This document shows, piece after piece, positions 14,418 through 22,281 of a stretch of 27,197 nt of DNA (position 1 is the first letter of the stretch; the number at the start of each line of letters is the position of its first letter). The translations under genes and the position numbers were made by a program. The stretch spans positions 1-27,197 of the forward strand of contig JBLIML010000032.1 of assembly GCA_047638675.1 (NCBI GenBank), read 5' to 3'. Under the pieces are notes generated by a model. That model was not told where the DNA came from. It saw only the letters and a list, made by a program, of their open reading frames with translations, and searched no databases. The stretch is from WLWS01 sp047638675 (GTDB lineage Bacteria > Pseudomonadota > Gammaproteobacteria > Eutrophobiales > Eutrophobiaceae).

Positions 14418-16574
14418 ATGTCTGAAAACAAATGCCCGGTGATGCACGGCGGCGCCACAGAGAGCAGCATGTCAAACATGGAATGGTGGCCCAAGGCCCT
14501 GAACCTCGATATTCTGCATCAACATGATACCAAGACCAATCCGATGGGGGTGGGTTTTAACTATAGGGAAGAGGTCAGGAAACTTGACGTAACTGCCCTC
14601 AAGAAAGACCTGCACGCTCTGATGACAGACAGCCAGGCATGGTGGCCGTCGGACTGGGGGCATTATGGTGGTCTCATGATTCGACTGTCGTGGCATGCGG
14701 CCGGTACTTATCGTATCGCTGACGGTCGGGGTGGTGCTGGTACAGGCAACCAGCGCTTTGCGCCGATCAACTCCTGGCCGGACAACGTGAACCTGGACAA
14801 AGCTCGTCGTCTGCTCTGGCCTGTCAAGAAAAAGTACGGCAACAAACTCAGCTGGGCCGATTTGATTGCCTATGCGGGAACTATCGCCTATGAATCCATG
14901 GGCTTAAAGACCTTTGGCTTCGCCTTCGGACGTGAAGATATCTGGCATCCGGAAAAAGACACCTACTGGGGTGCGGAGAAGGAATGGCTCGCGCCCAGCG
15001 ATGCCCCCAACAGCCGTTATTCCGGTGAGCGGGATCTGGATAACCCGCTGGCAGCGGTGATGATGGGGCTGATCTACGTCAACCCCGAAGGTGTGGATGG
15101 CAAACCCGACCCACTCAAAACGGCCAAAGATGTGCGCGTGACCTTTGAGCGAATGGCCATGAACGACGAAGAAACCGTGGCCCTCACCGCCGGAGGACAT
15201 ACGGTGGGCAAGTGCCACGGTAACGGCGATGCCGACTTGCTCGGCCCAAAACCCGAAGCCGCCGATATCGAAGATCAGGGCCTGGGCTGGAACAATAAGA
15301 CCAAACGCGGCATTGCCAAAGATACCGTGTCCAGTGGTCTCGAAGGCGCATGGACGACTCATCCCACCCAATGGGACAACGGCTATTTCCACTTGCTACT
15401 CAACTACGAATGGGAACTGAAAAAAAGCCCAGCCGGCGCCTGGCAGTGGGAACCAATCAACATTAAGGAAGAAGATAAGCCTGTTGATGTCGAAGATCCG
15501 TCGATCCGTCACAACCCGATCATGACCGATGCCGACATGGCCATGAAGATGGATCCGGAGTATCGAAAAATCTCCGAGCGTTACTACAAGGATCCGGAAC
15601 ACTTCTCTGCAACCTTCGCACGGGCATGGTTCAAACTCACGCACCGAGATATGGGTACGAAGGCGCGTTACATCGGTCCCGATGTGCCAAAGGATGATCT
15701 AATCTGGCAAGATGCAGTTCCTGCCGGGAGTAACGACTACGATGTCCAGGCCGTGAAGGATAAAATTTCTAGCAGCGGTCTGAGTATCAGCGAGATGGTG
15801 ACCACTGCATGGGATAGTGCAAGAACCTTCCGTGGTTCGGATATGCGGGGCGGCGCCAACGGTGCGCGTATTCGTCTGGCTCCACAGAAGGATTGGCAAG
15901 GCAACGAGCCCGAGCGTCTGAGCAAGGTACTGGACGTTCTTGAACCGATTGCTGCCGAGAGCGGCGCAAGCGTCGCGGATGTCATCTTGCTCGCAGGTAA
16001 TGTCGGTATCGAGCAGGCTGCAAAGGCGGCCGGCCTTGATATTACCGTGCCCTTCTCGCCTGGCCGCGGCGATGCCACAGACGAGATGACCGATGCGGAT
16101 TCTTTCGAAGTGCTGGAGCCAATCCATGATGGGTATCGCAACTGGCTCAAGAATGACTATGTCGTCAGCGCGGAAGAGCTGCTGCTCGATCGCACACAAT
16201 TAATGGGGCTGACAGCCCCTGAGATGACGGTGTTGGTTGGCGGCATGCGCATGCTTGGCGGCAACCACGGCGGCAGCAGGCACGGTGTGTTCACCGAGCG
16301 CGAAGGAGAACTGACGAATGATTTCTTCGTCAATCTGACCGACATGAACTACACGTGGAAGCCGGCTGGGAATAACCTGTATGAAATCCGCGACCGCGAA
16401 ACGGACAAGCTCAAGTGGACGGCGACACGAGTTGATCTCGTCTTTGGATCCAACTCGATCCTTCGCGCCTATGCCGAAGTCTACGCTCAGGATGACAACA
16501 AGGAAAAGTTCGTACAGGACTTCGTCGCGGCATGGGCGAAGGTGATGAACGCTGATCGTTTCGATCTGGCCTGA
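14418..16574 (+). CDS. katG: Catalase-peroxidase KatG
   Basis: A bifunctional haem enzyme that destroys hydrogen peroxide by catalase and peroxidase reactions. The 718-residue length is normal and ATG 14418 has GGAG 8 nt upstream. The N-terminal domain holds the distal Arg89-Trp92-His93 (MIRLSWHAAGTYR), and the Trp92-Tyr220-Met246 set that forms the catalase cross-link (GLIYVNPEG; FERMAMND). The proximal haem ligand is His261 (ALTAGGHTVGKCHG). The C-terminal domain repeats the fold without haem ligands (TAWDSARTFRGSDMRGGANG) and ends GTKARYIGP- and AKVMNADRFDLA-like family sequence. There is no signal peptide, so it is cytoplasmic. GC-richer third positions than the lipoprotein gene upstream set it apart. 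No oxyR is nearby. Confidence 0.97.
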   Translation: MSENKCPVMHGGATESSMSNMEWWPKALNLDILHQHDTKTNPMGVGFNYREEVRKLDVTALKKDLHALMTDSQAWWPSDWGHYGGLMIRLSWHAAGTYRIADGRGGAGTGNQRFAPINSWPDNVNLDKARRLLWPVKKKYGNKLSWADLIAYAGTIAYESMGLKTFGFAFGREDIWHPEKDTYWGAEKEWLAPSDAPNSRYSGERDLDNPLAAVMMGLIYVNPEGVDGKPDPLKTAKDVRVTFERMAMNDEETVALTAGGHTVGKCHGNGDADLLGPKPEAADIEDQGLGWNNKTKRGIAKDTVSSGLEGAWTTHPTQWDNGYFHLLLNYEWELKKSPAGAWQWEPINIKEEDKPVDVEDPSIRHNPIMTDADMAMKMDPEYRKISERYYKDPEHFSATFARAWFKLTHRDMGTKARYIGPDVPKDDLIWQDAVPAGSNDYDVQAVKDKISSSGLSISEMVTTAWDSARTFRGSDMRGGANGARIRLAPQKDWQGNEPERLSKVLDVLEPIAAESGASVADVILLAGNVGIEQAAKAAGLDITVPFSPGRGDATDEMTDADSFEVLEPIHDGYRNWLKNDYVVSAEELLLDRTQLMGLTAPEMTVLVGGMRMLGGNHGGSRHGVFTEREGELTNDFFVNLTDMNYTWKPAGNNLYEIRDRETDKLKWTATRVDLVFGSNSILRAYAEVYAQDDNKEKFVQDFVAAWAKVMNADRFDLA

Positions 16575-16736
16575 TTCCCGGTGCCTCCCCCGCCCGCTTG
16601 TTATCGCGGCGTGGGGATGTCAGCGGCAGTGGCCAGATGCAGTTAACGGACATCCGTTATTGGCTGAAAGCAGGCGTTTTGGAAAACTGAATTAAGGAAA
16701 AAATTAAAGGGTCGGTGATGGCCGGGTGCGAGTCTG

Positions 16737-16835
16737 GTGCCTCGCGCCCCTTACGCTAAACAGTTGTTGCGTGACAAGCTGCTCGACCACAAAGCCTGGA
16801 TCGAAAAACACGGCGAAGACATGCCGGAAATTCAA
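16737..16835 (+). pseudogene. Phosphoketolase (Xfp) C-terminal remnant
   Basis: The frame reads YAKQLLRDKLLDHKAWIEKH and GEDMPEIQ, which closely resembles the C-terminus of bacterial D-xylulose/fructose-6-phosphate phosphoketolases (KLIEHKQYIxxHGEDMPEI followed by a Trp-rich end). Only about 33 of nearly 800 codons remain and there is no own start. The normal last residues (RNWKW type) are gone. It lies directly before the DUF2254 remnant. Confidence 0.65.
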
Positions 16836-16850
16836 ATTGGAAGTGGACGC

Positions 16851-17297
16851 ATGAATAAGTTAATAGAGTTTGGGGGGGGATCTGCGATCGAGCTTCTGGT
16901 TTATGCCTGCGCTGATGGTCACGAGCAGCATTGCCTTCGCGGTCGTGTTGATCGAAGCAGACTCTGCCGGTTTTAACCAATGGCTAAGCCAGTGGCCACG
17001 GCTGTTTAGGGTAGGAGCAGAAGGCGCGCGCCAGATGTTGTCCACGTCGGCCGGTTCGATGATGACGGGTTTTATATGGGTATCACCTTCTCCATGACCC
17101 TGCTGGCACTGGTACTGGCGTCGGGCCAGTACACCTCTCGCATTCTGAGGAACTTCATGCGCAGCCGTGTCACGCAAGCGGCGCTGGGGGTTTTCGCCAG
17201 CATTTTTGCTTATTGCCTGATCGTGTTGCGCACCATTCGAGGCAGTGGTGGCGTACATGAGTTCGTGCCGAGCCCGGCGGTGTTCTTCGCCTTTGTT
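16851..17297 (+). pseudogene. DUF2254 membrane protein, frameshifted N-terminal part
   Basis: Several frames together give the N-terminal half of a DUF2254 predicted membrane protein. MNKLIEF is followed, after a shift near 16870, by LRSSFWFMPALMVTSSIAFA, then QWLSQWPRLFRVGAEGARQM and LSTSAGSMM. After another shift comes MGITFSMTLLALVLASGQYT, then RILRNFMRSRVTQAALGVFA and VLRTIRGSGGVHEFVPSPAV. Frameshifts occur near 16870 and 17070, and the C-terminal half is missing. At about 17297 the frame passes directly into a copy of the end of nhaA. Confidence 0.8.
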
Positions 17298-17480
17298 ATG
17301 TCTACATTTATAGCCACGTTGGGCTTTGACTCCCCGCCAGTACATCTCCAAAGTGCAAAATCATCGATTCTGGTTGCTTCATTATTTTCTGCAATCCTCG
17401 GAGTATTGTATATTCGATTTGTTGCTGCAAAAAAACATAACGCGTCGCGTAATTCGACGCCAAAAAGCGGCGCGAACTAG
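17298..17480 (+). pseudogene. Second copy of the nhaA 3' end
   Basis: These 183 bp match the last 183 bp of nhaA (3822-4004) without gaps. By hand count 163 of 183 positions are identical, and most differences are at third codon positions except in the hydrophilic tail. The protein reads MSTFIATLGFDSPPVHLQSA, then LFSAILGVLYIRFVAAKKHN, and it keeps the stop. It is in frame with the DUF2254 piece before it, so a 134-residue hybrid could in principle be made from ATG 17076. I regard it as a relic. Confidence 0.9.
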
Positions 17481-17513
17481 TTCAATCGTTAACTTCAATT
17501 CAGGAGAAATACC

Positions 17514-17543
17514 ATGTGCTGCCGCCGACTTGTTTTTCAATGA
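17514..17543 (+). pseudogene. Orphan ribosome site and start codon of a lost gene
   Basis: CAGGAGAAATACC precedes an ATG that opens only nine codons (MCCRRLVFQ) before TGA. It looks like the leader and first codons of a deleted gene downstream of the nhaA relic. Confidence 0.25.
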
Positions 17544-17596
17544 TTATCTGCATCTTTCAAAGTGTAAAAGATTTCTCCATTTAACAACTCATCACG

Positions 17597-18559
17597 TCAC
17601 GGACTCATACCCTTCAGGAATTTAAATAGATCATTGTCAGTGGAAAGGACCAACGTTGTATCTTCTGCAATAATGTACTTGTAGGACTCCATGGTCCGTG
17701 TGAATTCATAGAATTCCACAGATTCAGGACTTTGGTTATAAGCACTTGCGTAAATCTCGGAGGCTTTTGCATCTGCCACACCGCGTATCTCTTCGACTTG
17801 CCGGTAGGCTTCGGACTGGATTTTGTTCAAGTCACGCACACGGTTGCCCCGAATTCTGGCGGCTTCGCCATTTCCCTCTGATAAAAAGCGTTCCGCAATC
17901 TGCCGTCGTTCGCTGATCATTCGGTCATATATCTTCGGCCGCACGCTTTCATTATAGTTAATCCGCTTAAACCGGATATCAAGCAATTCAATACCGAAGA
18001 CCCGTACCTTTTCTGCAGCAGCGGTAAATATTTCCTGTTCAACCAACTTGCGTCCTTTTTGAATCGGTACCAATAGTCCCATATCCAATTCTTGCTCTGC
18101 ATCGGTCAAAAGCGAGTCACGTAAGGGCACACGATCCCTGGTAGTTCGAATAATCTCGATAAGCTCATGTTTAGCAACTGCATTACGGGTTTCACTGCCG
18201 AGAATATCATCGAGTCGTGATTGCGCACTTCGTTCATCCCGTAAGCGTAGAAAGTATTGAAGGGGATCGGTAATCCGCCATCGGGCGAACAGGTCGACCG
18301 ATATATAAAGCTTATCTTTAGTGGGCATATCCGAAGGATTACCGTCCCACTCCAGCACACGTTTATCGATGGGATTGACCTCCTGAATAAATGGCATCTT
18401 GATCTTCAATCCGGCTTCTGTCACAGGTTCACCAATGGGCTTGCCAAATTGGGTGATGATGACCTGCTGAACTTCACTCACCGTATAGACAGATCCCATC
18501 AGGGCATAGACTACGATGACTAATACCACCAGGCCAACTAATTGTCTGGAAAAACTCAT
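17597..18559 (-). CDS. hflC: HflC, FtsH protease modulator
   Basis: An inner-membrane SPFH-domain protein that, with HflK, forms the large cage around the FtsH protease and tunes degradation of membrane proteins. The product is 320 residues long. Its N-terminal transmembrane helix is LVGLVVLVIVVYALMGSVYT; the band-7/SPFH domain follows from about residue 25 (EVQQVIITQFGKPIGEPVTE, then AGLKIKMPFIQEV and VLEWDGNPSDMPTKDKLYIS). The helical C-terminal region (RVFGIELLDIRFKRINYNES, then MISERRQIAERFLSEGNGEA) and VLSTDNDLFKFLK are typical of HflC. Its ATG overlaps the hflK stop by four bases (ATGA), so the two are translationally coupled with hflK first. Confidence 0.95.
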   Translation of the reverse strand: MSFSRQLVGLVVLVIVVYALMGSVYTVSEVQQVIITQFGKPIGEPVTEAGLKIKMPFIQEVNPIDKRVLEWDGNPSDMPTKDKLYISVDLFARWRITDPLQYFLRLRDERSAQSRLDDILGSETRNAVAKHELIEIIRTTRDRVPLRDSLLTDAEQELDMGLLVPIQKGRKLVEQEIFTAAAEKVRVFGIELLDIRFKRINYNESVRPKIYDRMISERRQIAERFLSEGNGEAARIRGNRVRDLNKIQSEAYRQVEEIRGVADAKASEIYASAYNQSPESVEFYEFTRTMESYKYIIAEDTTLVLSTDNDLFKFLKGMSP

Positions 18560-19617
18560 GGTTGCACTGCCTTTTTTGTATCAAGATTTAATAATGGCAG
18601 AATACTTTGCGCCTGATCGTCAACAATGATCTTGGAGTGAATACCCGGCATGATATTTTGCATGGTCTCGATATAGATACGGCGTCGTGTCACCTCTGGT
18701 GCCTTGATGTATTCTGCGAATAAGGCATTGAAACGGGCGACGTTACCTTCTGCTTCATTGATTCGTTTAAGCCGGTAACCATCGGCCTCACGGATCCTCT
18801 GGTCCTTCTCGCCTTCCGCCAACGGTATCACTTTGTTATAGTCTCGCCTGGCTTCGTTGATTAGCTTCTCTTTCTCCTGCTGTGCCTGATTAACCTCGTT
18901 GAATGACTCTTGCACTGGCAACGGCGGGTTTATGTTTTTCAATTGCACCTGGTCAATACTGATCCCCATGGTGTATTTAGTGGACAGCGCTTGCATTTTT
19001 ATCAGCGCTTCCGCTTCAATTTCCTGACGACCGATAGTAATGACCTCATCGACAGTCCGATCACCAACAACCTCCCGCATGACAGATTCGGAAACATAGC
19101 GCAGGGTTTCAGAGGGTTCGCGAACCTCGAATAGAAACTTGACAGGTTCCAGGATGCGATACTGGACTACCCACTCCACTAACGCAGCGTTCAAATCTCC
19201 TGTTACCATCTGCGTTTCCTTTTTTACATCGCGGGGACGAGGGCTCTGGTAGGGATCGGTAGCATCCGGGGTTGCAAATCCAAACTCCTGCTTCAACTGT
19301 CGTTTAACAGGCACAATTGTCACCGTATCAATACCCAATGGCAGCTTAAAGTGCAAACCGGCTGGCATTTCCTTGAGATATTTTCCAAAGCGCTGGACGA
19401 CGGCAACGGAGTCGCTTGGTATCGTGTAATAGGCCGTCCATGCACCAAAAAGCAGCAGAACAAGGAGCGCTGGAAAAAAAACTCTACGCGGACCACCATC
19501 AAGGAACTGCTTAAACTGATTTTGCCCCTGTCGAAGCAACTCTTCTAGATCAGGGGGGGATTGTGTCTCATTGCCCCATCCACTACCCGGGGAATTTTTA
19601 TCGTTTGGAGGTGACAA
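18556..19617 (-). CDS. hflK: HflK, FtsH protease modulator
   Basis: The partner of HflC in the periplasm-facing HflKC cage around FtsH. The 353-residue product begins with the usual Gly/Pro/Asn-rich cytoplasmic tail and PPDLEELLRQGQNQFKQFLD. One transmembrane helix follows (VFFPALLVLLLFGAWTAYYT), then the SPFH domain: VVQRFGKYLKEMPAGLHFKL, MVTGDLNAALVEWVVQYRI and VREPSETLRYVSESVMREVV. A long helical region reads NEARRDYNKVIPLAEGEKDQ and the end is MPGIHSKIIVDD. The start is TTG at 19617, because an in-frame stop lies just upstream and AGGA is about 10 nt before it. Upstream of it there is no hfq or hflX in the window. Confidence 0.95.
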   Translation of the reverse strand: MSPPNDKNSPGSGWGNETQSPPDLEELLRQGQNQFKQFLDGGPRRVFFPALLVLLLFGAWTAYYTIPSDSVAVVQRFGKYLKEMPAGLHFKLPLGIDTVTIVPVKRQLKQEFGFATPDATDPYQSPRPRDVKKETQMVTGDLNAALVEWVVQYRILEPVKFLFEVREPSETLRYVSESVMREVVGDRTVDEVITIGRQEIEAEALIKMQALSTKYTMGISIDQVQLKNINPPLPVQESFNEVNQAQQEKEKLINEARRDYNKVIPLAEGEKDQRIREADGYRLKRINEAEGNVARFNALFAEYIKAPEVTRRRIYIETMQNIMPGIHSKIIVDDQAQSILPLLNLDTKKAVQP

Positions 19618-19937
19618 TTGAATTCATTCCTATGATTATGAAAAGAATACCTACTTATCAATTAGCTAAAGATCAACCGTGAGTCTGACAAATGCAACAG
19701 TACTCTGATGATATTCAAACTTCAATGACAACCTTTACAGAATTAAGTGAAAAACCGGATCGAAGGTCGCAATAAGAGTGTGTTTGATGGTATTCGCAAG
19801 GAGCGGGGTGTTCTGTACGCTAGCGCACATTAGGGTACTGACGAGTTAACTGCATAATCAGGGAATTATTGATTTTTTAAACATTTCGAAAAATAAAGGT
19901 ACTGACAAATTAACTCCCGAAAATAGATAATGCGGGA
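19618..19937. other. hflK upstream region and left flank of the IS6-type remnant
   Basis: No gene is visible apart from a 27-codon frame from ATG 19692 (MQQYSDDIQTSMTTFTELSE) that I do not trust. The hflKC promoter must lie here on the minus strand. The element-related repeat GGTACTGACGAGTTAACT (19834-19851) recurs as GGTACTGACAAATTAACT (19898-19915), 22 bp before the transposase start. Confidence 0.4.
19834..19915 (+). repeat. Duplicated end-like 18-bp sequence before the IS6-type transposase
   Basis: GGTACTGACGAGTTAACT and GGTACTGACAAATTAACT differ at two of 18 positions and are spaced 64 bp apart start to start. One of them is probably the left terminal repeat of the IS6-family element; a matching inverted end on the right is not seen. 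Confidence 0.5.
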
Positions 19938-20546
19938 ATGAACACATCCAAACGTTACCGGTTTCCACCTGACATCATTAGCTACGCCGTTTGGCTTTAC
20001 TTTCGATTCACTCTCAGTCATCGAGATACTGAAGATCTCTTGGCACAGCGCGGCATTACGGCCAGCAATGAATCCATCCGATTATGGTGCATCAAATTTG
20101 GTCAGCTATATGCCAGGCGATTGAAGCGACGACAGCAAGGATACGGCGACACATTCTACATCGATGAAGTCTTCGTTAAGATAAATGGTAAGCAGCAGTA
20201 TCTATGGCGTGCCGTTGACCAGGATGGTGAAGTAGTTGATGTATTTCTACAATCGCGGCGTGATGGCGCCGCAGCAAAGCGATTCTTCAAACGCCTGCTG
20301 CGAAGACACGGCAGCGAACCCAAGGAAATTGTGACCGATAAACTGCGAAGCTATGGTGTCGCTCATCGTGAGTTGATCACAGACACCATCCATAATACGT
20401 CACAGTATGCGAACAATAGGGCGGAATTATACCCCTCCGGATAGGCTTCGCGCTCTCATCAGCCGAAGAGAGTCAGGGAGCGAGTGATGAGACGATTCAA
20501 ATCGGTTGTACAGGCTCAGCGCTTTCTCAATGTCCATCAGAACGTA
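19938..20546 (+). pseudogene. IS6-family transposase, interrupted and 3'-truncated
   Basis: From ATG 19938 the frame gives an IS6/IS26-type DDE transposase. It starts with FPPDIISYAVWLYFRFTLSH and LLAQRGITASNESIRLWCIK. The catalytic Asp follows in FYIDEVFVKINGKQQYLWRA, the second Asp in EIVTDKLRSYG and the Glu in NNRAE. Right after NNRAEL a 24-bp in-frame insertion carries a TAG. The normal sequence then resumes in the same frame: SHQPKRVRERVMRRFKSVVQ then AQRFLNVHQNV. Beyond 20546 the translation (TKKQGKLSQKFAESMG and a stop) no longer resembles the family. No right end is found. IS6 elements move replicatively and form cointegrates; this copy is dead. Confidence 0.88.
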
Positions 20547-20860
20547 ACAAAAAAACAAGGCAAATTAAGTCAGAAGTTCGCAGAATCTATGGGCTAGTTT
20601 TTGGGGTAGGACCACACCAGGGTGTGCACGTGAGCGCGCGCGTAAACTTCCTGTCAACTGGAAATGAGGAAGCGATTTTTTAGACTGTGAGAACTTGCAA
20701 GCAAAGCTGAGGGTTGGGCATTACTGAGATATTGGGTATGCGAATTTACGAATGGAGCGAACCAGGCAGAGTTTGAGCAGAGTGACAGTTTTTCCTCAGT
20801 CCCAAGGGAAATTCGGGTCAGGTCCATTGTTTTAGTCGACAAGGCTGCAGGTCTTGACCT
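20547..20860. other. Intergenic stretch after the IS6-type remnant
   Basis: No credible gene. A small hairpin, CACAC CAGG GTGTG, lies near 20613-20627. The stretch ATTCGGGTCAGGTCC near 20810-20824 resembles sequences often found near REP-like elements, but I cannot confirm one. A minus-strand 62-codon frame across 20654-20842 has no ribosome site and unconvincing composition. Confidence 0.35.
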
Positions 20861-22261
20861 TCATTTGATTCTTGCGGGTGCGGCCTGGCTCGCTGGCCCG
20901 ACATACACTGTTTTCACATTGACGAATTCGCGTATGCCGAAATGTGACAACTCGCGACCATATCCACTTTGTTTAATTCCACCGAAGGGTAACAGCGCAT
21001 CCGAACGCACGAAATCATTCACGACACAGGTTCCTGCCTCTAACTGATGCGTCGCGATCTTCTTCGCTTTTTCAATATCACGACTAAACACAGCTGCACC
21101 CAGTCCGAACAATGAATCATTTGCCAGTTGAATAGCAGTTGCTTCATCTCTTGCGGAAATAATGCAGGCAACCGGTCCGAACAGTTCTTCCCTGAAAGCA
21201 GGCATCTCACTGGTTACATTTGTCAACAATGTTGCAGGGTAGTAGGCACCATCTCCCTCGGGAATTTTTCCGCCAAGTACGCAGATCGCTCCCATGGCAA
21301 TGCTGTCATCTACCTGTCGCTGCAACTCCTCGCGTAAATCAGGACGCGCCAGCGGTCCCAACGTGGTGTCCTCCTGTTCAGGATCGCCTGCTACGTAATC
21401 GGCTAATTCTTTCGCAACCAGCGACTCGAATTCTTTCACCACAGCCGCTTCGACGATCAGACGTTTTGCGGCAATACAAGATTGACCCGCGTTATTCATC
21501 CGGCTTTGCACGCAGATACGTGCAGCCAGCAGCAGGTCGGCATCCTTCAACACTACATAGGCATCATTACCACCCAACTCCAGAACACTCTTCTTTAAAG
21601 ACATGCCCGCCGCACTCGCAACTGCGGAACCCGCTGGTCCGCTTCCGGTTAAAGTCACGGCGCTGATAGCGGGATTTGTAACGACAGCCTCGACCCGTTT
21701 ACTCTCAATAAGCAAGGTCTTGAACAAACCAGCAGGAAATCCTGCAGCATGGAACACGGCTTCGATTGCAAGCGCGCAGCCACTGACATTACTCGCATGT
21801 TTTAACAGTCCTGCATTGCCTGCCATCAATGCCGGAGCGGCGAAACGAATCACTTGCCAGAAAGGAAAATTCCAGGGCATGACTGCAAGAATGACGCCCA
21901 GCGGTTCGAAGGCGACATAGCTTTCGCTATTTGACGTTTGCACGGATTCGACAGCCAGATATTCTCGCGCTTTGTCTGCATAGTGATCGCAAGCCTGAGC
22001 GCTCTTCTCGATTTCAGCAATAGCCTGTTTTACCGGCTTACCCATTTCGCGTGAAACCAGCAAACCATATTCCTGTTTGTTTATCCTCAAGATGTCGGCA
22101 GCCTTTCTCATGCAGGCGGCCCGATGGTCCAGGTCTGTGTGGCGCCAATCTTTGAACGCAGTCACTGCCTTGTCGATGGCGTCTTCCACCTCCGCATCGC
22201 TATGCGCAGGATAAGTTTTAATGGATTGTCCATTGGCAGGGTTGATGGATTCGAGTGTCAT
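20861..22261 (-). CDS. NAD(P)-dependent succinate-semialdehyde-type aldehyde dehydrogenase
   Basis: A 466-residue aldehyde dehydrogenase whose N-terminus (INPANGQSIKTYPAHSDAEV) and overall pattern match the succinate-semialdehyde dehydrogenase group (GabD1/Sad type), converting succinate semialdehyde to succinate. Visible landmarks are VMPWNFPFWQVIRFAAPALM (substrate and cofactor channel), Lys154 in GLLKHASN, GSGPAGSAVAS (Rossmann loop), Glu228 in VLELGGND and the catalytic Cys262 in NNAGQSCIAAKR. EELFGPVACI and LPFGGIKQSGYGRELS follow. It is cytoplasmic. It lies 20 bp after the fumC stop on the same strand and is probably the last gene of an acnA-fumC unit, feeding succinate to the TCA cycle. 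A different short aldehyde substrate is possible; no GABA aminotransferase is in the window. Confidence 0.85.
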   Translation of the reverse strand: MTLESINPANGQSIKTYPAHSDAEVEDAIDKAVTAFKDWRHTDLDHRAACMRKAADILRINKQEYGLLVSREMGKPVKQAIAEIEKSAQACDHYADKAREYLAVESVQTSNSESYVAFEPLGVILAVMPWNFPFWQVIRFAAPALMAGNAGLLKHASNVSGCALAIEAVFHAAGFPAGLFKTLLIESKRVEAVVTNPAISAVTLTGSGPAGSAVASAAGMSLKKSVLELGGNDAYVVLKDADLLLAARICVQSRMNNAGQSCIAAKRLIVEAAVVKEFESLVAKELADYVAGDPEQEDTTLGPLARPDLREELQRQVDDSIAMGAICVLGGKIPEGDGAYYPATLLTNVTSEMPAFREELFGPVACIISARDEATAIQLANDSLFGLGAAVFSRDIEKAKKIATHQLEAGTCVVNDFVRSDALLPFGGIKQSGYGRELSHFGIREFVNVKTVYVGPASQAAPARIK

Positions 22262-22281
22262 TGCCTTATCCGAGTATTACC

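Noticed and set aside
14472..16653. Several long minus-strand open frames across katG
   Set aside because: They arise from the high third-position GC of katG and have no recognisable motifs or ribosome sites.
17076..17480. A 134-residue DUF2254-NhaA hybrid as a real gene
   Set aside because: Both halves are incomplete membrane domains, there is no ribosome site before 17076, and the upstream half of DUF2254 is in other frames; better read as a fused relic.
20654..20842. Minus-strand 62-codon frame before the dehydrogenase
   Set aside because: No ribosome site, serine-rich low-information composition, and located in a non-coding stretch next to an IS remnant.
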